Below, one piece after another: positions 6,957 through 14,336 of a stretch of DNA of 20,248 nt. The notes below the pieces were generated by a model that saw only the letters and a list, made by a program, of their open reading frames with translations, did not search any database and had not been told where the DNA came from. The first letter of the stretch is position 1, and each line of letters opens with the position of its first letter. The stretch is from IMG/VR virus record IMGVR_UViG_3300044998_000886, positions 1-20,248 of that record; one strand, written 5' to 3'. This stretch comes from a virus. Made by a program: the position numbers and the translations under genes.

Positions 6957-7673
6957 ATGAGGATGATACGGGATCCAAAAGGCCGATTTCCAGAGCGGCC
7001 CTATTACACGAACGACGAACTCGATCGGGAGTGTGAGCGGCTTGTCAGGCATCTGCACCGCAAGCGGAACCAGGAAGCACGTCCACGTATCACGACCGAT
7101 GAACTCCATCTGCTGATTGAGCTGAACGACGCCAGCCTGGATTCCTCTGCCGACCTGACAATCTATGGCGACGATGTCGAAGGCGTGACCGCCTTCCATC
7201 CAGACAGGGATCCCGAAGTCGCAATCTCAGACCGGCTGGCCAACGATCCCCGCCGCGAGAACCGGCTGCGCACGACGTTGGCCCATGAGTTCGGCCATGT
7301 GCATTTCCACCGGCACCTGTGGGCGGGCAAGTTTCAGCATGGCCAACTGTTCGACCGCAGCAGCCATGAAAACAAGGCGATCTGCAAGCGCGACACGATC
7401 ATTCAAGCCGCAAACTATGACTGGATGGAGTGGCAGGCCGGATATGTCAGTGGCGCGATCCTGATGCCGGTCACGTCAATCCGCCGGCTGGTGTCCGATT
7501 ATTGCCAGGAGCGTGATCTCCACGCTGCCGTGGCAGTGCGGTCAGACCATGGTCGGCAAATCGTTGGTGCAGTGATGGAGACGTTTCAGGTTTCCGAGGA
7601 GGCTGCTCAGGTCAGGCTCAAAGTGCTCAAACTACTGGGGGAATCTGATCGTCAGGGATCGCTGTTTGGGTAA
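6957..7673 (+). CDS. ImmA/IrrE-family metallopeptidase
   Basis: This 238-aa protein contains the zinc metallopeptidase motif HEFGH at residues 110-114, in the context LRTTLAHEFGHVHFH, and a downstream MEWQAGYVSGAILMP segment whose glutamate (about 158) fits the third zinc ligand of the ImmA/IrrE family (COG2856). Such enzymes cleave or inactivate XRE-type repressors in response to DNA damage or other signals. The preceding XRE gene is the likely substrate. ATG 6957 follows GGAGCGGCG. An N-terminal region of about 45 residues with PYYTNDELDREC precedes the usual domain. It is longer than a minimal ImmA (about 170 aa). Cytoplasmic. Confidence 0.9.
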   Translation: MRMIRDPKGRFPERPYYTNDELDRECERLVRHLHRKRNQEARPRITTDELHLLIELNDASLDSSADLTIYGDDVEGVTAFHPDRDPEVAISDRLANDPRRENRLRTTLAHEFGHVHFHRHLWAGKFQHGQLFDRSSHENKAICKRDTIIQAANYDWMEWQAGYVSGAILMPVTSIRRLVSDYCQERDLHAAVAVRSDHGRQIVGAVMETFQVSEEAAQVRLKVLKLLGESDRQGSLFG

Positions 7674-7709
7674 TCCACAGCAAATCCGCTAATCTGCGTA
7701 GATTTTCGA

Positions 7710-7739
7710 TTGACCCGCCACATGAGCGCAAATACGCTC
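7710..7739 (+). promoter_or_regulatory. Promoter-like site with overlapping dyad
   Basis: TTGACC at 7710-7715 is followed, after 17 bp, by TACGCT at 7733-7738, a fair sigma-70-like pair. A perfect inverted repeat GAGCG-CAAATA-CGCTC (7724-7739) covers the -10, where a repressor would block it. A second small dyad, AATCT-GCGT-AGATT, lies just upstream at about 7690-7703. This suggests the 7790-9896 pair has its own regulated promoter. Confidence 0.4.
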
Positions 7740-7789
7740 TTTAGCAGATCGGCGTGCAGCTACGCCTGATTCTGTTCAAGGAGTCCCCC

Positions 7790-8971
7790 ATGTCCTCGAT
7801 TGCCACTATCATTCGCAAAACCTCCACCCCCACCCTCCGTGCCTATTTTGAGCACAGCGGCATTGGCCTGCCTGCAAATATCGACTGGTCGGTCCCCGAG
7901 CCGGAAATCCTGCCGCCGCTTCTGAAGGCGGTCGATGAACTGACCGATACCGAAAAGGCTCGCCTGGCGCTCGACGCCGGTCGGATCGGCGACCTGGTCA
8001 GCGAAGTTGGCCAGATCGCACTTTACAGCGTTGCCGAAGACAAGGCCTTTCTTGATAGCCTTGGCGGCGCGCATGACCGCGCATTCTGGATGTTTCTCAA
8101 TCATCCGGACCGCTTCCGCCGCGCCGAGGAGGTCCGCTACACCGACGAACGTCGCCGTGGGCGTTCGTGGGCGGGTTTCATTGTTGCCGCCGATCAGCCG
8201 TTGAACAAGGATCCGGCCGCTCTCGACGCATTCAAGTCGGCGCTGCGCGAATGTTTCGCTTCGCCCAACATCCACATCGATATCTTTGATCGCCGTCGCC
8301 CCACCTTCGACGGCGAGGATTGCGAACTGATCCAGATCGCGGTGTACCGCGAGGGCTTGCCGGATGATGTCCTGGAGTTTGACGCAGGCGATCTGGTTCG
8401 CCGCGTGCGCAGCCCGGTATTCGAGGCCGCCCTGACCTATGAACCCGCCACCGGCGTGGTCGAGGTGGTCGCGAACGACAGCAAGAGCCGTGAAGCCATG
8501 GCCCGGATCATGGTGCGCGATCTGCTCCAGATCGAGTTCACCAGCGAGAAACTGCCGTCCCGCAACTATGATCTGAGCCCGCTTCAACAGCACCATGCTT
8601 TCCCGCGGGACGCTGCCGACGGAATCGAGTCCGTCACCTTGAAGCAGCTGCGCCTTATGCCGATGGACAATCAGGGTCATCGCGTGACGCTGGAATGCAT
8701 GCGCGGCAGCGAGGAGACCATCTGGCAGATGGCTGCGGGGCATTTTGGCGACCGTAATCCGCTCCTCGGCGGCTGGGTGGTCACGCAGGCAAAGCTCACG
8801 ATCGCCTTCCTGCCCAAGGGAGATGCGCGACGTGGACGTGTTTTGTCGCTGACGATCACGATGCCGCACGGCTGCAATCTCAAGGACCTGACGCCGGAAG
8901 AGCAATTGATCGGCGAGAAATACCTGCGCCGCTGGGGCATCCTGTCCGGGGACACTGGCGTCGATGATTGA
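7790..8971 (+). CDS. Hypothetical protein, first of an overlapping pair
   Basis: I do not recognise this 393-aa protein. ATG 7790 is preceded by AAGGAG (7778-7783), so the start is firm; a GTG at 7754 is in frame but less likely. It is soluble, with no membrane segment and no Walker or nuclease motif that I can name. The N-terminal third is helical (LPPLLKAVDELTDTEKARLALDAGRIGDLVSE). The middle has a conserved-looking AFWMFLNHPDRFRRAEEVRYTDERRRGRSWAGF block. The C-terminal part is beta-rich with TIAFLP and GRVLSLTITMP. It overlaps the next gene by 8 bp and sits downstream of XRE-ImmA, so it may be effector or target of that regulatory pair. That is inference. Confidence 0.75.
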   Translation: MSSIATIIRKTSTPTLRAYFEHSGIGLPANIDWSVPEPEILPPLLKAVDELTDTEKARLALDAGRIGDLVSEVGQIALYSVAEDKAFLDSLGGAHDRAFWMFLNHPDRFRRAEEVRYTDERRRGRSWAGFIVAADQPLNKDPAALDAFKSALRECFASPNIHIDIFDRRRPTFDGEDCELIQIAVYREGLPDDVLEFDAGDLVRRVRSPVFEAALTYEPATGVVEVVANDSKSREAMARIMVRDLLQIEFTSEKLPSRNYDLSPLQQHHAFPRDAADGIESVTLKQLRLMPMDNQGHRVTLECMRGSEETIWQMAAGHFGDRNPLLGGWVVTQAKLTIAFLPKGDARRGRVLSLTITMPHGCNLKDLTPEEQLIGEKYLRRWGILSGDTGVDD

Positions 8972-9896
8972 TCAGGCGTCCGCCCGGCTGCTCATGACGA
9001 TTGCGGAAACGCCCGGTGCGAGGATCGCGGGATCGGTGCTCAGCGATTTCCATCCGAAGCACGGCAGGCAGCTGATGGAAGCCAATCTGCTGATGCCACA
9101 AGGGGAGACGCTCGCGGCGCCGCTGGATCTCGATCATGACGATGAGCCGATGCGGCTGATCTGGTCCAGCGAACATGGTGGCTATGGCTATTACAGCCCG
9201 GTTGCGGACTGGCTGCCGGTGACCCCCGACCGTCTGCGCATGTTCGGTATCAACATGCCGGTGCTGCTGGCGCGGATGCTGACGCAGCTTGAAATCGTGG
9301 GCGGGAACGAACCCCTTGCACTGGTTCCGGATGCGGTCTGGGAAATCGGCAATGTTCGCCTGCCAGCACGCGGCAAGCCTGTGCCGTTGTGGATTGCCCG
9401 GCGATTGTCCGATCCGGCTTGCTGGGCCGCAATCGTTGCAGCCACGCGGTTGCGCCCCGCACCGGGGCTGAGAATCGTGTTGTGTACGACGCCCACCGTC
9501 CGCCTGCCAAAGAAGATGTTCGAGGGTCATGAGATCGTCAGCGTCGGCGATGTGGCCGACCACGAGGATGGGATTGCTCTCGACCCTGCGCTGTTGGCAG
9601 CTCGGATCACGACCGGCACGTTGCCGGCGGATATGCCGATTTCCATGTCTGCTGACGGAGGATCTGTCACGGTACGCGGGAAACGCTACACCTTCACCGG
9701 CCCGAAGCAGCGGGCCATAATCCGACATCTCTATGAAGCCTGGGAGAACGGGGAGCCCGAATGCCTGACCGACGCGGTGCTGGAGGCGGCCGACTGCGCC
9801 AATAGCGTGAACACGCTGACCAAGGCCTTTTCCGGCCGAAAGGACTGGCAGGAGTTCATCAAGGTCGAGGGTGGTCGCTGCTGGATACAGTGCTGA
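8964..9896 (+). CDS. Hypothetical protein with possible C-terminal winged helix
   Basis: This 310-aa protein overlaps the previous gene by 8 bp and ends just before a strong terminator, so the two form one transcript. The C-terminal 80 residues (about 228-310: SVTVRGKRYTFTGPKQRAIIRHLYEAW, then CANSVNTLTKAF and VEGGRCWIQC) look like an OmpR-type winged helix, suggesting DNA binding. The N-terminal two-thirds (for example LMTIAETPGARIAGSVLSDFHPKHGRQLMEANLL, which itself resembles a helical DNA-binding or adaptor region) are not familiar. The start is ATG 8964; the coupled overlap supports it. Function is unknown. It could be a regulator or the sensing partner of the 393-aa protein. Confidence 0.75.
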   Translation: MIDQASARLLMTIAETPGARIAGSVLSDFHPKHGRQLMEANLLMPQGETLAAPLDLDHDDEPMRLIWSSEHGGYGYYSPVADWLPVTPDRLRMFGINMPVLLARMLTQLEIVGGNEPLALVPDAVWEIGNVRLPARGKPVPLWIARRLSDPACWAAIVAATRLRPAPGLRIVLCTTPTVRLPKKMFEGHEIVSVGDVADHEDGIALDPALLAARITTGTLPADMPISMSADGGSVTVRGKRYTFTGPKQRAIIRHLYEAWENGEPECLTDAVLEAADCANSVNTLTKAFSGRKDWQEFIKVEGGRCWIQC

Positions 9897-9918
9897 CCAG
9901 TCACAGAAGCCGTCATCG

Positions 9919-9943
9919 AAAGCCGCCTTCGGGCGGCTTTTTT
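9919..9943 (+). terminator. Intrinsic terminator after the 7790-9896 pair
   Basis: A perfect 9-bp stem (AAAGCCGCC at 9919-9927 and GGCGGCTTT at 9932-9940) with a TTCG tetraloop runs into a six-T tract (9938-9943). It is 22 bp past the stop codon at 9896. This separates the accessory cassette from the DNA-metabolism operon. Confidence 0.92.
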
Positions 9944-9969
9944 GTGTCCGGCGGGCTCAAGCGTTGATT

Positions 9970-10011
9970 CCTACCTTGAACCCTACCTCGCTCCTTCCCG
10001 GCTCCTACCTT
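9970..10011 (+). repeat. Three CCTACCT direct repeats in the leader of the early operon
   Basis: CCTACCT occurs at 9970-9976, 9982-9988 and 10004-10010, the first and last extended to CCTACCTT. They lie in the 120-bp gap between the terminator and the excisionase-like gene. Spacings are 12 and 22 bp, close to one and two helical turns, compatible with binding sites for a small DNA-binding protein such as an excisionase. A TTGATT at 9964 could be a -35. Evidence is limited. Confidence 0.35.
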
Positions 10012-10063
10012 CGCCAGCGCCAATGTCTCCGCAGGTTTTCGAACCGAACCCAAGGAGACGCCA

Positions 10064-10273
10064 ATGGCTACCAGACACCTTTCCCAGATCGAGCTTGCCG
10101 CTCGCTGGAACCTTTCCCACCGCACGCTCGAGCGCTGGCGGTGGACGGGCGAAGGCCCGCAATTCATCAAGCTCGGCGGTCGCGTCGTTTATCGCCTCGA
10201 AGATGTCGAGGCGTTCGAAGCTGCCCAGGCCCGGCACAACACCGCCCGCGCTGATGCGCAGACCGTGGCGTGA
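10064..10273 (+). CDS. Excisionase-like small HTH protein
   Basis: This 69-aa protein has a MerR-type HTH_17 or AlpA-like fold: HLSQIELAARWNLSHRTLERWRWTGEGPQFIKLGGRVVYRLEDVEAFE. Such proteins serve as excisionases or small regulators in prophages and integrative elements. AAGGAG sits 8 bp before ATG 10064, fixing the start. It opens the long plus-strand operon and its stop lies inside a GTGA overlap with an alternative start of the next gene. The likely role is binding near att or early promoter sites, possibly the CCTACCT repeats. Which of the two is not shown by sequence. Confidence 0.8.
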   Translation: MATRHLSQIELAARWNLSHRTLERWRWTGEGPQFIKLGGRVVYRLEDVEAFEAAQARHNTARADAQTVA

Positions 10274-10284
10274 GGGCGGCCGAC

Positions 10285-10767
10285 ATGACCATCACCAACC
10301 ACATCAGCGTGGACGATTTCGTTCACATGGCCGTGGGCGAGATCGTCGCCCTGCCGGCCGAGGTGCTCGCCCATCTCCAGCAGGAGATCGATGAGCGCCT
10401 GCGTTTTGCCAAGACGGCCAGCGACTGGCTCAATGGCGCGCTCGCCCTCAAATATGCAGATCGTGCTTCGCAGGCGCGCGGCGATGCCGGCAAGGATTTT
10501 GGCACCGCGCGCTTCGCTGACGGCGATGTGACGATCATCGCGGACCTGCCTAAGAAGGTCGACTGGGATCAGTTCGAACTGGCCCAGCTGGTCGAGCGCA
10601 TCAAGGCGGACGGCGAAGATCCCCGCGAATATGTCGACATCAGCTTCAAGGTCTCCGAGCGCAAGTTCGCGGCTTGGCCCAGCCATATCCGCAGCGCCTT
10701 CACTACCGCCCGCACGGTGCGCAGCGGCGCCCCCAGCTTCAAGCTCAAACTGGAGGGCGCAGCATGA
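10285..10767 (+). CDS. Conserved phage-type protein of unknown function
   Basis: This 160-aa protein has an N-terminal helical half (AVGEIVALPAEVLAHLQQEIDERLRFAKTASDWLNGALALKY) and a more structured half with KKVDWDQFELAQLVERI, EDPREYVDISFKVSERKFAAWP and a final ARTVRSGAPSFKLKLEG. I recall similar proteins directly upstream of Sak4-like ATPases in prophages, but none has a function known to me. ATG 10285 is preferred, with AGGG at 10273-10276. GTG 10270, overlapping the previous stop, is an alternative that adds five residues. It overlaps the next gene by ATGA (10764-10767), so it is co-translated with the recombination genes and probably serves with them. Confidence 0.75.
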   Translation: MTITNHISVDDFVHMAVGEIVALPAEVLAHLQQEIDERLRFAKTASDWLNGALALKYADRASQARGDAGKDFGTARFADGDVTIIADLPKKVDWDQFELAQLVERIKADGEDPREYVDISFKVSERKFAAWPSHIRSAFTTARTVRSGAPSFKLKLEGAA

Positions 10768-11633
10768 CCCTCCCGATCATTTCGGCGGATCAGCGTCTCG
10801 CGGAAAATCGCGGCATCAAGGGCGTGATCTTCGGCAAATCCGGCATCGGCAAGACCAGTCTGCTCTGGACGCTTCCGGCACCGACGACCCTGTTCTTCGA
10901 CCTCGAGGCGGGTGACCTCGCCATCGAAGGGTGGAACGGCGACAGCATCCGTCCCCGCACCTGGGAGGAATGCCGGGACTTTGCGGTGTTCATCGGCGGG
11001 CCGAACCCGGCACTGCGCGACGATCAGGTCTACAGCCAGGCACATTACAATGCGGTGTGCGCCCGGTTCGGCGATGCCGCGGCGATCGACCGGTACGAGA
11101 CAGTCTTCATCGACTCGATCACGGTTGCCGGGCGCCTGTGCTTCCAGTGGTGCAAGGGGCAGCCCGAAGCATTTTCCGACAAGACCGGCAAGCCCGACAT
11201 GCGCGGGGCCTATGGTCTGCATGGCCGGGAAATGATCGCCTGGCTGACCCATCTTCAGCACACCCGGACGAAGAATGTCTGGTTCGTCGGCATCCTCGAC
11301 GAGAAGCTGGACGACTTCAATCGCAAGGTTTTCCAGCCGCAGATCGACGGTTCCAAGACCGGACTCGAGTTGCCGGGCATCGTCGATGAAGTTCTGACGA
11401 TGGCCGAGGTGAAGGACGACGCCGGAAACGCTTCACGTGCCTTCATCTGCCAGACGATCAACCCCTGGTCTTACCCGGCCAAGGACCGGTCCGGCCGCCT
11501 CGCGCTGGTCGAGGAACCGCACCTGGGCCGGCTCATGGCCAAGATCCGTGGCCCCGTCACGCCTGCCACTGACCGACTGGAATTCGGCCTGCCCGACGTG
11601 CCGGCGGCCAACACCCAATCCCCCCAAAACTGA
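10764..11633 (+). CDS. Sak4-like RecA-fold ATPase (phage recombination)
   Basis: This 289-aa protein has a Walker A GKSGIGKTSLL at about residues 23-33, then LFFDLEAGDLAIEGW, which fits the AAA_24 (PF13479) family, and a Walker B-like YETVFIDSITV at about 110-120. The family includes Sak4 single-strand annealing or RecA-like proteins of phages. It is expected to bind ssDNA with ATP and promote annealing or strand exchange, usually with a partner ssDNA-binding protein, here probably the next gene. The C-terminal part after about residue 190 (LELPGIVDEVLTMAEV) is typical of this group. ATG 10764 overlaps the upstream stop (ATGA). Complete in length. Confidence 0.82.
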   Translation: MTLPIISADQRLAENRGIKGVIFGKSGIGKTSLLWTLPAPTTLFFDLEAGDLAIEGWNGDSIRPRTWEECRDFAVFIGGPNPALRDDQVYSQAHYNAVCARFGDAAAIDRYETVFIDSITVAGRLCFQWCKGQPEAFSDKTGKPDMRGAYGLHGREMIAWLTHLQHTRTKNVWFVGILDEKLDDFNRKVFQPQIDGSKTGLELPGIVDEVLTMAEVKDDAGNASRAFICQTINPWSYPAKDRSGRLALVEEPHLGRLMAKIRGPVTPATDRLEFGLPDVPAANTQSPQN

Positions 11634-11653
11634 CCTGAACAAGGAGACCCATC

Positions 11654-12229
11654 ATGGGTAGCTGGAACGATTTCAACGACGCCAAACAGACCTCGAACAT
11701 CATCCCGAAGGGCACACTGGCCAAGGTCCGCATGACCATCCGGCCGGGCGGCCATGACGATCCCAGCCAGGGCTGGACTGGTGGCTATGCCACGCGCGGC
11801 ACGACCGGATCGGTCTATCTGAACATCGAATACACGGTGCTCGAAGGTCCCTTCGCCAAGCGCAAGGTGTTCGGCATGATCGGGCTCTACAGCCCGAAGG
11901 GGCCTGACTGGGCCAATATGGGGCGCGGTCTGGTGCGCTCGATGCTGAACTCGGCGCGCGGAATTTCCGACAAGGACAACAGCCCGCAGGCCCAGGCGGC
12001 ACGCCGCATCAGCGGCTTCGGCGACCTCGACGGACTGGAGTTCGTCGCCCGCATCGATGTCGGCACCGACAGCAATGGCGATGACAAGAACGACATCCGT
12101 ACTGCCGTCACCCCGGACCACCGCGAATATGCGGCGCTGATGGGATCGGTCGCGGCCGCGCATACGGCGGCATCGCCCCAGTTCTCCACGGCACCCGCAA
12201 CCGGCGGTCGCCCCGCCTGGGCACGGTGA
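11654..12229 (+). CDS. DUF669-like protein, candidate ssDNA-binding protein
   Basis: This 191-aa protein has the DUF669-type arrangement: an early IIPKGTLAKVRMTIRPGG strand, then GSVYLNIEYTVLEGPFAKRKVFGMIGL, a helical ANMGRGLVRSMLNSARGI, and LDGLEFVARIDVGTD. DUF669 proteins sit beside Sak4/Erf-type recombinases and are thought to act as phage ssDNA-binding proteins. The C-terminal tail from about residue 165 is Ala/Pro/Thr-rich and probably disordered, as in SSBs. But it ends GGRPAWAR rather than an acidic DDDIPF tip. AAGGAG (11641-11646) precedes ATG 11654. It is 20 bp behind the ATPase and 10 bp before the helicase. The link to SSB function is inference. Confidence 0.68.
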   Translation: MGSWNDFNDAKQTSNIIPKGTLAKVRMTIRPGGHDDPSQGWTGGYATRGTTGSVYLNIEYTVLEGPFAKRKVFGMIGLYSPKGPDWANMGRGLVRSMLNSARGISDKDNSPQAQAARRISGFGDLDGLEFVARIDVGTDSNGDDKNDIRTAVTPDHREYAALMGSVAAAHTAASPQFSTAPATGGRPAWAR

Positions 12230-12239
12230 GGAGCACGCC

Positions 12240-13919
12240 ATGATCCTTCGTCCCCGACAGTCCCTTTTCGTCGAGCGCAGCCTGTCTGCGCTCGACACCC
12301 ACGGCAACACGCTCGGTGTGGCACCGACCGGTACGGGCAAAACGATCATCCTGTCCGCGGTGGCGGGCCAGATGATCGGCGACAGCCGCGCCAAGGCCTG
12401 TGTCCTGGCCCACCGCGATGAACTGACAGATCAGAACCGGGACAAATTCTCCCGGGTTCATCCCGGCATGTCGACCTCGGTCGTCGATGCCAGCAGCAAA
12501 AACTGGGATGGCCAGGTCACCTTCGCGATGGTGCCGACCCTTTCCCGGCCGGCCAATCTCGACGCTATGCCGGCGGTCGACCTGCTGGTGATCGACGAGG
12601 CGCATCACGCGGTTGCCGACAGCTACCGCCGCATCATCGACCAGGTGCTGCACCGCAATCCGATGGCGCGCATCTTCGGGGTCACAGCCACCCCCAATCG
12701 CGGAGATCGTAAGGGGCTGCGCGAGGTGTTCACCAACGTGGCGGACCAGATCCGCATGGGGGAGCTGATCGCCTCGGGCCATCTCGTGCGCCCGCGGACC
12801 TTCGTGATCGACGTCGGCGTCCGCGAAGATCTCGGCAAAGTGCGCAAGACGGCTGCCGATTTCGACATGGGTCAGGTCGACGCCATCATGAACAAGGCGC
12901 CTGTGACCGAACAGGTCATTGCGCACTGGCGAGAAAAGGCCGGCGACCGCCAGACGGTCGCGTTCTGCTCGACCGTCAGTCATGCCGAGAATGTCGCGGA
13001 CGCCTTCAATGCAAATGGCATTACCGCAGCAGTCGTACATGGCGATCTGGATGACGCGACCCGTCGTGCCACCCTGGCCGCCTATGACGCCGGTGACATT
13101 CAGGTGGTCGTCAATGTCGCTGTATTGACCGAAGGCTGGGACCACCCCCCGACCTCCTGCGTCATCCTGCTGCGCCCCAGCTCGTTCAAGTCGACCATGA
13201 TCCAGATGATCGGTCGTGGCCTGCGCACGGTAAACCCGGAAGAATATCCCGGTATCGTCAAAACCGACTGCATTGTCCTCGACTTCGGGACGTCGACCTT
13301 GATCCATGGCTCGCTTGAGCAGGACGTCGATCTGGATGGCAAGCATGCCAACGGTGATGCGCCGACCAAGGAATGTCCTGAATGCGGTGCTGTCGTGCCG
13401 GCCGCCGTGACCGAATGTCCTCTGTGCGGTCACATCTGGGAAGGGTCGGCAAGCGATCCTGCAGAGCCGCTCAGCCAGTTCATCATGGCCGAAATCGACC
13501 TGTTGAAGCGGTCGAGCTTCGAGTGGGTGGATCTGTTCGGGGACGATGCCGCACTCGTCGCCAATGGCTTCCATGCCTGGGCCGGCGTCTTTTTCCTGAA
13601 CGGTCGCTGGTATGGCATCGGCGGTCAGCCCAAAAAGCCCGCACATCTGTTGGCCATGGGTGAGCGCAGCATCTGCCTCGCTGCCGCAGACGACTGGCTC
13701 AACACCCATGAGAGCGACGAGTCCGCCCACAAGAGCCGCGGCTGGCTACGGCAACCGCCGACCGACAAGCAGCTGGCCTTCCTGCCGCCGTCCTATCGGA
13801 TCGACTACGGCCTGACGCGTTACCACGCCTCCGCGCTGCTCTCCTTCCGCTTCAACCAGTCAGCCATCCGCGGCCTCGTCATGGGCGCGGAACCGCATGC
13901 TTTGCGGGAGGCGGCGTGA
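12240..13919 (+). CDS. Superfamily 2 DEAD/DEAH-box helicase with zinc motif
   Basis: This 559-aa ATP-dependent helicase has Walker A APTGTGKT at residues 28-35, DEAH near 119-123 (VIDEAHHA), motif III FGVTATP, a helicase C domain with FCSTVSHAENVADAF, VVVNVAVLTEGWDHP and motif VI QMIGRGLR near 322. A zinc-binding pair follows (CPECG near 379 and CPLCGH near 393). The last 160 residues form an extra domain ending in GLVMGAEPHALREAA, of unknown role. The architecture resembles phage and ICE helicases related to the UvsW/RecQ-like or type III restriction groups. It probably unwinds branched or forked DNA during replication or recombination. GAGGAG precedes ATG 12240. Confidence 0.9.
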   Translation: MILRPRQSLFVERSLSALDTHGNTLGVAPTGTGKTIILSAVAGQMIGDSRAKACVLAHRDELTDQNRDKFSRVHPGMSTSVVDASSKNWDGQVTFAMVPTLSRPANLDAMPAVDLLVIDEAHHAVADSYRRIIDQVLHRNPMARIFGVTATPNRGDRKGLREVFTNVADQIRMGELIASGHLVRPRTFVIDVGVREDLGKVRKTAADFDMGQVDAIMNKAPVTEQVIAHWREKAGDRQTVAFCSTVSHAENVADAFNANGITAAVVHGDLDDATRRATLAAYDAGDIQVVVNVAVLTEGWDHPPTSCVILLRPSSFKSTMIQMIGRGLRTVNPEEYPGIVKTDCIVLDFGTSTLIHGSLEQDVDLDGKHANGDAPTKECPECGAVVPAAVTECPLCGHIWEGSASDPAEPLSQFIMAEIDLLKRSSFEWVDLFGDDAALVANGFHAWAGVFFLNGRWYGIGGQPKKPAHLLAMGERSICLAAADDWLNTHESDESAHKSRGWLRQPPTDKQLAFLPPSYRIDYGLTRYHASALLSFRFNQSAIRGLVMGAEPHALREAA

Positions 13920-13931
13920 TGGATACCGCCC

Positions 13932-14336
13932 ATGGAAAAATCGCCCTCTGCCGAAAAGCGACTGCGGTGCTGGCATCCACGCGGATTGCTGTGTGCAGTC
14001 TGCCTTCGTCCAACCTCTGGCTTCGGCTGGTCGGGCCCGCAACGCACGAAACGATCGGGCCCCTCTGTGTGGTTCTGCTCAATCAGCTGCCAGCGCTTCT
14101 TCTGGCTGCGGGCGCGCAAGGTGCAGGACATGGTTGATCTGACCGCCCGCGAAGAGGCCGCGATCCGTGCGACGTTGCAAACTGTCGCAGCCCTGATCGA
14201 CACGATCGGCTGGCACTCCCCACCATCCGCATGGTCGCAGGAGCAGATGCTCCAGTTGATCACCGTCGCGATCGTTGGCTTCCAGACCGCGATGCATCAG
14301 GCAGCCGTGGACGACCCCATGGAGGTGCCGTTCTGA
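13932..14336 (+). CDS. DUF6511-like small zinc-finger protein
   Basis: This 134-aa protein has a cysteine-rich N-terminus (CWHP, LCAVCLRPTSGFGW, FCSISCQRFF; residues about 13-58) that suits a zinc-binding fold, and a helical C-terminus (ARE EAAIRATLQTVAALI; QMLQLITVAIVGFQTAM). It resembles DUF6511 proteins I recall in alphaproteobacterial prophages. ATG 13932 is 13 bp after the helicase stop. A competing frame starting at 13919 (TGATG overlap) stays open to 14137 but looks non-coding and has no cysteine pattern. The start could lie further in at MVDLTARE, which would lose the zinc motif. It ends in TGATG with the nuclease gene (14334-14338). Confidence 0.65.
   Translation: MEKSPSAEKRLRCWHPRGLLCAVCLRPTSGFGWSGPQRTKRSGPSVWFCSISCQRFFWLRARKVQDMVDLTAREEAAIRATLQTVAALIDTIGWHSPPSAWSQEQMLQLITVAIVGFQTAMHQAAVDDPMEVPF

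Noticed and set aside
7760-8905. 381-codon minus-strand open frame opposite the 393-aa gene
   Set aside because: The plus-strand gene has a strong ribosome-binding site, an 8-bp overlap with its neighbour and a terminator after the pair. The opposite frame has none of these.
12108-13730. 540-codon minus-strand open frame opposite the helicase
   Set aside because: The plus strand carries all SF2 helicase motifs; the opposite frame is a GC-rich shadow without recognisable domains.
13919-14137. Frame starting in a TGATG overlap with the helicase stop
   Set aside because: Despite the attractive overlap, its product has no pattern, while the frame from 13932 has paired cysteines and continues to a TGATG junction with the next gene.
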